From Salvia splendens (Eukaryota > Streptophyta > Magnoliopsida > Lamiales > Lamiaceae), in contig NC_056034.1 of NCBI RefSeq assembly GCF_004379255.2, positions 7,194,501 to 7,258,500 on the forward strand: DNA of 64,000 nucleotides, in the 5' to 3' direction. The notes under the pieces are model-generated. The model saw only the letters and a program-made list of their open reading frames with translations, had not been told where the DNA came from and did no database searches. This document shows positions 23,611 to 33,939 of this stretch, one piece after another (positions within the stretch are counted from its first letter, which is position 1; each line of letters begins with the position of its first letter). Both the position numbers and the translations under genes were made by a program.

Positions 23611-24057
23611 TCCGTCCCACTTTATGAATCTCGGGTTGACCATTTTTGGGTATTCCACTTTAGGAGTTTCGATTGGAATATTCCATAGATGGTAATAGTC
23701 CTCACATTTCACTAACCTTTTTCCATTCAAATTTTATTATAAAGCTAATACTTCCTTCGTCTCAAAAAATATGAAACATTCGATTTTTGACACGGGATTT
23801 TATGCAGTGTTGTTTTGTGAGTTAATGAATAAAGAGTAAGAGTGAGGAAAAAAGTAGAGATAATGTCGTTTCCATTATAGGAAACGTTTCATTTTTAATG
23901 GAACAACCAAAAAAGGAAAACGTTTCATTTCTAATAGGACATGGGAGTATATAAAAGTAGGACTCACATTCAACTATCTCTTTTCACTCACTTTTCTTTA
24001 CATTTTTTAAAATCCGTGCCGAACTCAAATGGGACTCCTAAAGTGGGACGGATGGAG
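23611..24057. mobile_element. Stowaway-type MITE (outer copy of a nested pair)
   Basis: The ends are tccgtcccacttta at the left and the complement (taaagtgggacggatggag) at the right, with TA on both sides. The left end lacks the first few bases of the usual CTCC start. A second Stowaway is inserted inside at 23751-23947. Confidence 0.65.
23751..23947. mobile_element. Stowaway-type MITE (inner copy)
   Basis: The element is 197 bp, with ends cttccttcgtc and the complement of gacatgggag, flanked by TA at 23749-23750 and 23948-23949. Internal 'gaaacgtttcattttaatgg'-like sequence is shared with the copy near 33636-33830. Confidence 0.7.
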
Positions 24058-24436
24058 TATATAATAGTACAATCTAGTGATCTACTACTAATAAATAAAA
24101 AATGGCCAGTTAGGGTTAGGCCATTGGAACTCGAATCAGAAAATATATGCCTTTTGTTCCATAGTAGTAGAGTCATTTTTCCATTTTGGGCATTCCATAG
24201 TACTAGTACTACTAGTAGCCATTTCTTTTTTTAGTAAAAAATACTAACATATTTTTTCACTCATACTTTTTCACCTCTCTTACTTTACTCTCTCTATTTT
24301 TTCCTCTTTTCTAGGAGTTCTTTATTATCTTTTTATGTACTAATATATTACACACTTTTTACTAAATCTTCGTGCAGAAATAAATGACTCAACTACTATG
24401 GATTGGACGGAGTAGTGGTGCACCTGCACATATGTA

Positions 24437-24634
24437 CTCCCTTCGTTTCAAGAAAGATAATTCTTTTCGGGTGGCACGAAATTTTATACAACTTTATTTT
24501 GTGTGTTTAGTGGAGATTGTAAAACAGAGAGAGAATAAAATAGAGATAAATGTGTTTCCAATTTTACTAATTAGTCATCTTGGTTGGGACAAACCAAAAA
24601 GTAAAATGTGTCATCTTCAATGAGACGGAAGAAG
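24437..24634. mobile_element. Stowaway-type MITE
   Basis: The element is 198 bp, with ends ctcccttcgtttca and the complement of tgagacggaagaag, flanked by TA at both sides. It is non-coding. Confidence 0.75.
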
Positions 24635-24853
24635 TACAACTAACTAAGTTGTCAAATGGGTTGTGTCAGCCCAGGCACACCATGAGCCAATCAACTTGGA
24701 GCCCGACTTAGCTCAGGCCCGCTGGTTTCTCTCTATAAATTCAGACCCTGCCTAGCTCGGGACAACTAACAAAGTGAGTTGGGTTGCGCATCGTACATTT
24801 TTAAAATTTTCTAATTTTATATTATCCTCTCTGTAAAAAAAAATAGTCTCATA

Positions 24854-25112
24854 CTCCCTCCGTCCGTCATTAAGTGTTCCATTTTTCCTTTTTTGCCCGT
24901 CTGTCATTAAATGTCTCATTTCATTTTTACTCTTTGGCAAGTGGACCCTACATTCCACTAACTCATTCCACTCATATTTTATTATAAAATCAAGTATAAA
25001 AATATGACCCATATTCCACTAACTTTTCTACCCACTTTCCTACATAATGTCAAACAATTTCTTAAAACCAGTGCCGGTCAAATATAAGATATTTAATCAT
25101 GGACGGAGAGAG
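24854..25112. mobile_element. Stowaway-type MITE
   Basis: The element is 259 bp. It starts ctccctccgtccg and ends with the complement (catggacggagagag), with TA target duplications at both sides. It is non-coding. Confidence 0.85.
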
Positions 25113-26331
25113 TATTTCACTGTTGATTTCACAAGTTGATTTCATTGTTGTTTCTAATCAATATAAAAATTTAGTAATAAAATAAACACTCTATAAAAGA
25201 TCATATTTCTAATTAAAAGTACTCAGTAGTACTACAACTTTTTCAGATAGTCAGCTCTTGCTTTAGTACATACGCTCACACATGTGATCATTCTATCATA
25301 ATCATAAGCATTCCCATCCGTGCACTTTAGCAAGAGCATGAATGTGGACTCGGACCCATTTTTATTACTTTTTTACTCTCTGCTCTCAGGTAAGAGCACA
25401 ACACCCACATTCATACTTTTACGCAAGGACATGCTCAAAGGTCCTACCATTCTATTATTCAATTTAAATAAAAACATTTCCACAATATTAAAATGCATTA
25501 AAAATACCCGGAATACAATTACAAATTATAAAAAATTAAAAAATACATAATTAAAATCCTAAAAAATAAAAAAATACATAATTAAAGGCTAAAAAATATC
25601 ATAGTGGAAGACTATTCCTCTGGCCCTATCCCCAATGTTCTTCGGAGACCCTGTATCATTGCCAAACGTGAATCAAGTTGCTCGGGGGTCATATTTGACC
25701 TATCGGCCAAATTGAGTTGGGCCAAAAGGGTCCACAACGAGTTGGTGGGGGTTGAGGTAGCACAAAGGGAGCGGGAGCAGGGGAGGATGGAGTCGCGGCG
25801 CGACGGCAGTTGGCCGTCGCCTTCTTCCTTCCTTGCGACCGGCGTTGGGAACTGCTCGGGCCGGCGTCGGAGCTATCCAAGTTAGCTCCGGCAAGCTGGC
25901 TAGCCACCTCATCCTCGCCGACATCGGATAGGGATACCGACATCGACCGTTTGATGGAGGAGCTGGAGGAGGATGATACGCCTCCCCTATACTTCGGATG
26001 CACACGCACCTCTTGCCAAGCGCTGAGATACTTGAACGGTTTGTATGATGATGTCGAGCTTAGGGGTGGGAAATTATACCGAAATACCGAAATACCGGAC
26101 TTACCGTACCGGAAAAATACCGAAAATACCGATTTTTCGGTATACCGCAGTTTCCGGTACGGTATGATACCGTACCGTAGTGTTTCGGTACGGTAACGGT
26201 ATCAAGTTTGCTATACCGCGGTATACCGCGGTATACCGAATCCACGGTATACCGGTATACCGCGGTATACCGAATCTGCGGTATATACCGAATATTCGGT
26301 ATACCGCGGTATACCGGTATACCGATAGATT

Positions 26332-26363
26332 ATTATATATATATATTAATATTAAATATGTTG

Positions 26364-26415
<52 letters not shown>

Positions 26416-26440
26416 CATTTATATATATATATATATTATA
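26332..26440. repeat. TA-rich microsatellite
   Basis: Interrupted TA runs lie just inside the left subterminal region of the hAT element. Confidence 0.85.
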
Positions 26441-26851
26441 TTTAAAAAAATTAATACATTGATTAATACAATAAAATTAAACATTCAAATGATAATTTAT
26501 TCAAACAAATTCACAATTATTTTTTTATCAACTCATCCTATTAAATATAATAAACACAATAACACATAACACCGAAAGAAGATTGGAAATACGATATCGG
26601 GATTCGAGAATATGTTTCAACAAAGCACATTTGAAAGAATTTGTATTAACTCACACCATTTAGTATATGATTCTTTGTGTAATGTCATATTCCAAATATA
26701 CAAAGTAATTAAAAATTGTTTTATTCTTCGTCCCATTTCATAAAATTTCAATTAAAAATATGTGCAGCTGAAAATGAATCAAATCGTTTAATTAGTGTTT
26801 AATTCATTGTATGTTATCGTATTTTATATACTAGTACTACTTAAATTGAAG

Positions 26852-27569
26852 GATGAATAAACTATTGGAACAATCTATATAACCACACACAATTAAATTA
26901 TATGAATAGTTTATGTACATTCCATGTATAGGAGTAGTATAAAAATATTTAATACTTGTATATTTTAATTTGTAATCATATTTTGCAATTATTTTCGATC
27001 ATCTCACATGCAAATTATTGGTTTTCTCAAATATATACAATATATATGCAAAAATAATCTAGACAATAAAAGTTTAAGAATAACTTCAGTTTTGTTTAGC
27101 TAATTATAATGAAATAAAAGGTCCTATTTAAATTTCAATTTGGATTTATATTGAAGTAGATCGACATAAAAAAATTTAATTATCCCTAAATATTTGATCC
27201 ACATATCTTTATCTTGACAAAAAAATCCATGGTCAAGGAATACCAACTTGACAATCCTACTTGGTATGCCATATCAATAAAATTGTGACAAATGGAAATA
27301 CATATATCCCTAATTCCAATTAGATGTATAAACTATTGGAACAATCTATATAACCACACACAATTAAATTATATGAATAGTTTATGTACATTCCATGTAT
27401 AGGAGTAGTATAAAAATATTTAATACTTGTATATTTTAATTTGTAATCATATTTTGCAATTATTTTCGATCATCTCACACGCAAATTATTGGTTTTCTCA
27501 AATATATACAATATATATGCAAAAATAATCTAGACAAATAAAAGTGTAATAATAACTTCTGTTTTGTTA
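26852..27569. repeat. Direct duplication of about 245 bp inside the hAT element
   Basis: Two nearly identical copies lie at about 26852-27097 and 27323-27569, offset by 471 bp. They share sequence from 'aactattggaacaatctata' to 'aataatctagacaa' with only a few differences. The intervening sequence is not repeated. Confidence 0.88.
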
Positions 27570-29066
27570 GTTGAAACAATAAATTAAAATAACAATATGA
27601 AAGATTATATACGTATAGATTAAACTAAGTATATTAATAATTATATAGTGTAGCTCTTGTTTTATTTTTTCATTGCATAGTAATTTTATGAATATTATAC
27701 CCAGGTTATACATTATTATAAAAAGAATTAATAATAATAATAATGATAATGATAATAATAAGATTATCTAAAAATTAATTTTATTATATTAGTAATTATT
27801 TCCGGTATACCGTTACCGTTACCATACCGTTATTACGGTATACCGTACCGTGTTTCGGTATACCGTTTTTAACGGTATACCGAAACACAGTACGGTATAC
27901 CGCAATAACGGTATGGTAACGGTATAAAAAATTATCATACCGAATTTTCGGTATACCGGAATTCCGGTATACCGAAAATTCGGTATGGTATCGGTATGAA
28001 ATTTTGTCATACCGTAATTTCCGGTATGGTATGCGGTATGGCACGGTCGGTACGGTATACCGTACCGACCCACCCCTAGTCGAGCTCGCTCCTGCCGCTC
28101 CCCGCCGACCGCTTTTCCTGGAGGTAATGCCCCTTGAATTTTTAGATTTTTTCGTTGGCTCTGAATATGACATTGCGCACCATACTCTCATTGCGCTCGA
28201 TGGTTCCAGTCGGGCAGTTTTCATTGTACCGGCGAGAGACGCGCCACCAAAACCTATCCCCGCTTTGGTTTGTGCCTATCTCCGGATCTTCGGAGATAAT
28301 CAAATAGGCTTTGAATAATTGATCCATCTCCGCCGGAGTTTACGGGGTGCGGACACCACGAGGAGTACGGGTAGGAGTAGGAGTAGGAAGAGGAGGAGTA
28401 TGAGAGCCGCCGCTCCCTCCCGATCTGGGTTCGGGTGCCCACCCGTATCGCCCATCATGGGCATCTTGGTCGTCTACCGGGTAAGGTCGGTAGCCACCCG
28501 GAACTTGAGAGCCTTGGGTTTGAGGAGGGGCCGAAAATTGTGTTTCCGGACTAGGGAATGGTTGTGAACCGAACCATTCGTGGTTCCAACCGCGGGAGTC
28601 GGAGGGGTGATCGCCGGAGCCGGACATTTTTTTTTGTAAGAGTGAAAGATTGAGAATTGATAAGAGAAGATGAGAGAATTTAGATGAGAGTTGTCTAGTG
28701 TGGGGTGAAATTTTTGGTGTGGAAGTGAGGGTATTTATAGATGAAAATGTGAATTTTGGGGAAAAAACTTGAAAAATAAATTAAAAGTGGAGAGAAAACG
28801 GATATAATTTATTGGGAAGTGAGAAAATATTTTTTTATTTAAAATTGATTTTTTGAATTAAATTCGATTTTTTTTTTAAAAAAAGAAAATTCGAAAATGC
28901 CAACGGCAAATCAGAACGCGCCACGTCAGCCTGCTCAGCGGCACGGACGTGCTCGATGCATCGAGCAGCGCCGTGCCAGTGGCAAGAGCACAGCAGCGAG
29001 CAGCACACCGCCACTCCAGCGGCACGGACGTTGTCCGTCCAGATGAACAGCACTGCGAATGCTCTA

Positions 29067-29580
29067 AGGCCGTGTTATAAATTTGTATAGCTAAAAATTG
29101 TTGTTGGGTAAGAGGTCGGTATCGAGTAGGATTAGCTGGCCTCAACAAAAGCCAATTCAATCCCCATATATCTATGAAGTTAACATACCAGATTCAGAAA
29201 TGTCAACTTATTTTAACCTTCTCTATTTATTTAACTTAATCCATATTTTTTCTCTCTTTTAGTACTCGCTTTAGCATTTTGTAAGGTGACACGAGAAGCT
29301 TCAGGGGATATAAAGCATCAATGGCATTTACATATTCGAATCTTCTACTCCTATTTAATTACAAGGAGCTAATTACGTAAGTGCTCAGTGAATATATATA
29401 TAACAATGTTGATACAAATATCCAATAATTTTTCGTAATAAATAACAATCCAATATTCTGAATAGATACTAAAAATTACATAAAAATCATGTCAAGTCAA
29501 TGCAGGAATTAAGAGATATTTGAAAACACTAACAATTAATTGTCAATCCTTACTGAGTATCATAGGACAAAAAAGTAGTA
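29067..29580. other. Spacer without recognised gene
   Basis: This is AT-rich sequence between two mobile elements. No coding or structured feature was recognised. Confidence 0.5.
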
Positions 29581-29736
29581 CGCGCCCTCTTTCCAAAAAT
29601 AAATATTAAATACACATCCCGTCTCTTCAATATGAGACCTTTATTCCACTACACACCTCTATTTAATATAATGTCAAACAATTTTTTAGAAATCACGCTG
29701 AGTCAAATAGGGACAAACTTTTTGGGACGGAGGGAG
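29581..29736. mobile_element. Degenerate Stowaway-type MITE
   Basis: The right end tttttgggacggagggag followed by TA is a classical Stowaway terminus. The left end (cgcgccctctttcc after TA) is diverged. Confidence 0.55.
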
Positions 29737-29815
29737 TATAATATTTAGATACGTTTACGCTTGACACAAGACGTCTCTTGAAATATGAGGAGTGATGACT
29801 GATGGGTGAGACTTA

Positions 29816-31798
29816 GGTCATCTGCAACGCTGTCTCTTATTCGTCCCTTAACCGTCTCTTAAATTACTATTCTTGGGCCCCAGTGTACTTTTTCACTCCA
29901 TCTCTTAACTAAGGGACGGAACCTGCAACCCTCCATCTCTTACACGTCCCTTAACCGTCTCTTAAATTACTATTCATACAATTTCATTTTTTATTTTTTA
30001 TTTCCAACAAATTCAATTAATAAAAACACACTTCATTAAATAAAATAAAATTACAACATAAAATTCGTAAAATCCTAAAAAAATTAAAAATACATAATTT
30101 AATAATTTCTTCCGCCAAATTTTGCTCAAATGTGCTCCATTAGATCATCTTTGAGTTGGGCGTGGGCGGTAGAGTCACGTGTCCTTGCCCGAATAGACAA
30201 TCGTTCGTGTACAGACGGATGCACTCCACTGCGACTGGACTACTGGCGGTAGAGCTTCCGGGGGCTTTAGGGTCAAACTAATTTCCCGCCTCTAGTCCTT
30301 CGTCTTGGACAATCATGTTGTGCAAGATTATGCATGTATACATGATGTCGACCATACTCTCCATGAACCACGTACGAGCCGGGGCCTTGATTATGTTGAA
30401 GCGTGCTTGAAGAACCCCGAACGCCCTCTCCACATCCTTGCGAGCAGCCTCCTGCTTCTGAGCAAAAAGAGCCTGCTTTGCGTTCACAGGCCTGTTGCAC
30501 ATCTTCAAGAAGGTTGGCCACTTCGGGTAGATGTCGTCGGCAAGATAGTACCCCATTTTATACCGCCGGTTGTTAGCGATAAAGTTGATGGCCAACGCTT
30601 TACCATCCAAAACTTCGGCGAAGAGGTCGAATTGGTGGAGCACGTTTATATCGTTGTTCGATCCGGGGATCCCGAAGTACGCATGCCAGATCCATAGCCG
30701 GTATTCGGCAACGGCCTCGAGTATAACGGTGGGGTGGGTGCCTTTGTGGCCGCTAGTGTACGACCCCCTCCATGCCACAGGGCAATTCTTCCATTTCCAG
30801 TGCATGCAATCGATGCTGCCAAGCATCCCGGGGAATCCGTGCACTTCTTCGTGAAGGTGGAGCAGAAACTGACAATCTGTCATGCTTGGCCTCCGAAGAA
30901 ATTCGTCGGTGAAGGCTGCCCGGACGCCTTTGCAGAATTGGATCAAGCACATTCTCCGAGTGCTTTCTCTAATGTGGAGGTATTCGTCGAACACATCTGG
31001 CGTTTGTCCAGTCGCAAGTTGACGGATTGCTGCAGTACATTTCTACAGCGTCGTGTGACTGGGATGGCCGACGTCGTCGAACCTTTCTTGGAAGAATTCT
31101 TCTCGGGCTGCCAATGTATTTGCGGTGTGGAGAAATAGCGGTTTCCGCATGCGGAAACGTCGACGAAGTAGGTATCTCCCCAAACCGGGTTATCGCAGAA
31201 GTAGTCGCGAACTAACCTTGCGGCGGCTTCCTCCCGGTTACGATGGATGTAAGTTCGGGAGCGTCTTTGGGGCGGGGCGGCTTCCTCCGCCTCTCGGCGT
31301 CGATCTTCTTCAAGTAATTCTTCCATTATTCGACTCATTTGCTCATATGGATCCATTAGATCGATTAACTTTCGGGGATTAATAAAAGAGTTGATTTGAG
31401 ATGAAAATTGGAGTTGAAAGAGAGATGATTTGAGAAGAATAGATGTGTGTTTGTGTGTTGAAATAAGGATGAAATATAAGTATTTATAGAGTAAAAATAA
31501 AAAAAAAATAGGAAAATGGTCGAAAACGGTAATATTACTATTTTTCGAATATTATTTTATTTTATTAAATTTAAATTTTAAAAAAATGATTTATTGCGTC
31601 AGCGTGACAAAACCCACTCGCGGGGCGGCGAGTGGGCGTCACGCATGGCACCTGAGCGCGCCACGTCGCGCGCCCGCGTGGCGAGACGTCTCGCGGGCCG
31701 TCTCGGAGAGATGGATGTCTCAACGGGCCGGGGACGCGACGGGACGCTGCAACGCGTCCCGCGCGTCTCGTCACGGAGGAACGGGCTTCGAGCCACCC
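29816..31798 (-). mobile_element. PIF/Harbinger element carrying transposase only
   Basis: The left end GGTCATCTGCAACGCTGTCTC follows TTA. The right end is near the complement of GGGTGGCTCGAAG and its boundary and duplication are not resolved. Left and right subterminal sequences resemble those of the ORF1-only element at 21067-22962. The only gene is a disrupted transposase on the minus strand. Confidence 0.7.
30278..31356 (-). pseudogene. PIF/Harbinger transposase (DDE_Tnp_4), one frameshift and one stop
   Basis: The frame opens with MDPYEQMSRIMEELLEEDRR at 31356 and reads to NPVWGDTYF. The conserved continuation (RRFRMRKPLFLHTANTL) then appears in another frame, so a small indel lies near 31158-31168. 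In the new frame a TAG at 31043-31045 replaces the Gln expected in TTLQKCTAAIRQL, a C-to-T change. From 30994 to 30278 the frame is open for 238 codons and keeps the DDE triad: Asp in GSIDCMHW (residue 62 of this part), Asp in SNNDINVL (115) and Glu in ERAFGVL (189). The intact enzyme would cut and paste Harbinger elements into TWA sites. The catalytic part is well preserved, which suggests recent loss. Confidence 0.85.
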
Positions 31799-31799
31799 G

Positions 31800-32623
31800 C
31801 GTAATATTTGCATCTTATTTTATTGTTGTTATATTTGCATCTTATTTTATACTGCTACTTTATTGACATGCATGTCCAAAGTGAATATCTAAGCATTTAG
31901 TGGAGTACAATTATTAGTATGTCTGTTTAATTGTATAATTAAATTAGTTTGTTTAGTATGGAATTAAACAAACCTAATCCCCCAACTAATCACTTGCCCA
32001 AGGAAGGTTGTGTTTGGATTTTGGAAGATAAGATTCTTGCAAAAGGTCACATCAGTTAGTTATAAGAATGATCGAAGGAGCACTAAGCGTAGTGACTTTT
32101 GCATAATCACCATCAAAAGTTCAAACTTTATAGGCGGAGGATTCAAAATAAATATAATTCGATCTAGTTAATTACTTATATATTAAATAAAGTTCAAACT
32201 TTATAGGCGGAGGATTCAAAATAAATAATTCGATCTAGTTAATTACTTATATATTAAATAACCTTTTTTTATACTAATAAAAAAAGTTGGTGCACTAGCA
32301 GTCTAAAACCACGAAAATGGATGATATAAAAGCCTATATAATAATTTATAAATGGAGTAGGGAAAAGAGTCCAAACATATGAAGTTTTATGATGGTTTAA
32401 ATTATTTCATTATTTGACTCTTCTTTCAAATATGCTCAAACAAATTAAAGAAAATATAATAGGCTGTTATTAACATTTATCTAGCAAATAAAGACCATAT
32501 ACATACATTAGTCACCATTGGTTGATTCTATTAACTAATTTGAATTTGTTTCTTTTGTATGCTGATATAGTCTTAAGAGTTCATCTTTCTTGTGTCTTTA
32601 TGAAGTGGTATCATTTTTATTAG
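31800..32623. other. Spacer with a 73-bp tandem duplication
   Basis: No gene was recognised. At about 32118-32261 two tandem copies of a 73-bp unit (agttcaaactttataggcgg ... tatattaaat) differ only by a two-base indel. Confidence 0.75.
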
Positions 32624-32625
32624 TA

Positions 32626-32804
32626 CTCCCTCCGTCCCGCACTACTCGCACTTATTTCCTTTTTGGGCGTCCCAAGTTACTTGCACTCTTTCCATTTTTA
32701 GTAAAAAATTTCACCTTCAGCCGTCATTTTTGACTTTCCTATACACTCATTCCTTAATCTCCGAGCCGAAAAGGAAATGAGCGAGTAGCCCGGGACGGAG
32801 GGAG
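32626..32804. mobile_element. Stowaway MITE
   Basis: The element is 179 bp with long, nearly perfect inverted ends (ctccctccgtcccg and its complement cgggacggagggag), flanked by TA at 32624-32625 and 32805-32806. It is one of the best preserved Stowaways in the window. Confidence 0.92.
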
Positions 32805-32814
32805 TACAACTTTG

Positions 32815-33931
32815 CAGTGGCGGAGGGAGCAGGGACAATGGGGGTACGAGTGTACCCCCAAAAAAATTTTTTTTTACTAGTATTATATATTTAAATACAA
32901 ATTGGGGAAGAAGAAGAAAAGCGGGCTGGATCAGCCGCCGAGCCCTGAGTCCCTGACTGACTGACTCCGTCTCCCACTGTACTCCAATCTGAAGATGTGA
33001 GTGACGGTGGTGAACCTTCGAAGATGTGAAGGTGACTTGAGGTGAGAAGGTGATTTTAATAGATGATGCCGGCGGAAATGGAGATTGGGGTTGGTTCAGT
33101 GAATTGGGAAGGAGGCGTTGGGAAGAAGATGACCATATTGGGCTTATTTGGTGGAAAATAGATTGGGTTTAATAAATTAATCATTTGTTGGGCTAATACT
33201 TTTTTATTGAAATCTGTAGAAGGGAAATATTTTACATTTTTTACTTATTTTACTTATTAAATATAGTAAAGTAGAACATGGAATGCACATTTTTTTCTAA
33301 TTATACTTTACTTAGACAATTATATATACTATATTTTGGAAAATTCTATTGAATTATACTATGAGTTTTATTTAGAAAAGAAGAGTGATACCTCAAATTA
33401 TATATTCAACCCAATTGTACTAAATATATTATGTAGTCATATCTTTTATAAATATCTTTATTATATATTTTTAACTATTTTTAAATATAATTTGACATTT
33501 GATATTCACATAATTTCGTGACATGCAAGAAAAGTTTATTCTTCAATTATTTATAATAAAAGAATTTTAGAATAATTTTAAAATATGAATACTCCTAGAA
33601 ACTAATGTCACAGAGAGATACTTGAATATTAATATTCTTCCTTCATCCCAATAAATATGAAATATTTGAATTTCGGCACAAAATTTTGTGTAGTGTTGTT
33701 TTGTGAGTTAATGAATAGAAGGTAAAGTAAGAGTGATGAAAAGTAGAGATGACGTTGTTTCTATTTTAGAAAACGTTTCATTTTTAATGGGATAATTAAA
33801 AAAATATTTCATTTTTAATGAAACGAAAAATATTATTTTCTTATTAAAAAAAATTAAAATATTATATTTAATTTTTATATACTACTAGTAAATTCTGTCC
33901 CCTCATTTTCGAGGCGCTGGATCCGCCACTG
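32815..33931. mobile_element. Non-autonomous hAT element
   Basis: The terminal inverted repeats start CAGTGGCGGA. A perfect 8-bp target duplication CAACTTTG lies at 32807-32814 and 33932-33939. The element is 1117 bp and starts one target duplication to the right of the adjacent Stowaway. No transposase is visible. A diverged Stowaway-like segment lies inside at about 33636-33830. Confidence 0.88.
33636..33830. mobile_element. Diverged Stowaway-like segment inside the hAT element
   Basis: It starts cttccttcatccca and contains the same internal blocks as the MITE at 23751-23947 (a 'gttttgtgagttaatgaata' block and 'aaaacgtttcatttttaat'). The right end is decayed. Confidence 0.5.
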
Positions 33932-33939
33932 CAACTTTG

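Larger units (their letters stand above)
26061..28078. mobile_element. Non-autonomous hAT element with CGGTATACCG arrays
   Basis: The terminal inverted repeats start TAGGGGTGGG. A perfect 8-bp target duplication GTCGAGCT lies at 26053-26060 and 28079-28086. The element is 2018 bp. Both subterminal regions (about 26070-26330 and 27800-28065) are packed with cggtataccg-type palindromes. The AT-rich centre has no coding sequence and contains a TA microsatellite and a direct duplication. Such subterminal arrays are typical binding sites of hAT transposases. Confidence 0.9.
25600..28627 (-). pseudogene. Harbinger ORF1 gene interrupted by a hAT element
   Basis: The minus-strand frame starts MSGSGDHPSDSRGWNHEWFG at 28627 with a Pro/Gly-rich N-terminus. 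The Myb-like region appears in pieces: a segment with IQSLFDYL near 28300, then FWWRVSRRYNENCP and NEKIQKFKGHYL near 28150-28250. The frame changes between pieces. After the hAT insertion it resumes with RVHPKYRGGV and a Ser-rich, basic linker (25689-26009), then an ORF1-like C-terminus containing LDSRLAMIQGLRR. It is therefore an ORF1 of the same type as that at 21379-22503, disabled by at least one frame change and the insertion. Confidence 0.7.
25333..29066 (-). mobile_element. PIF/Harbinger element with ORF1, split by a hAT insertion
   Basis: The left end is near gagcatgaatgtgg and the right end is the complement of gagcattcgcagtgctg, followed by TAA. The left boundary and its target duplication are approximate. 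Removing the hAT element at 26061-28078 and one target copy leaves about 1.7 kb, close to the size of the ORF1-only element at 21067-22962. ORF1 fragments on the minus strand flank the insertion. Confidence 0.65.

Noticed and set aside
28835..29160. A short Cys/Ala-rich open frame on the minus strand
   Set aside because: It spans the GC-rich terminal region of a Harbinger element and shows no protein features.
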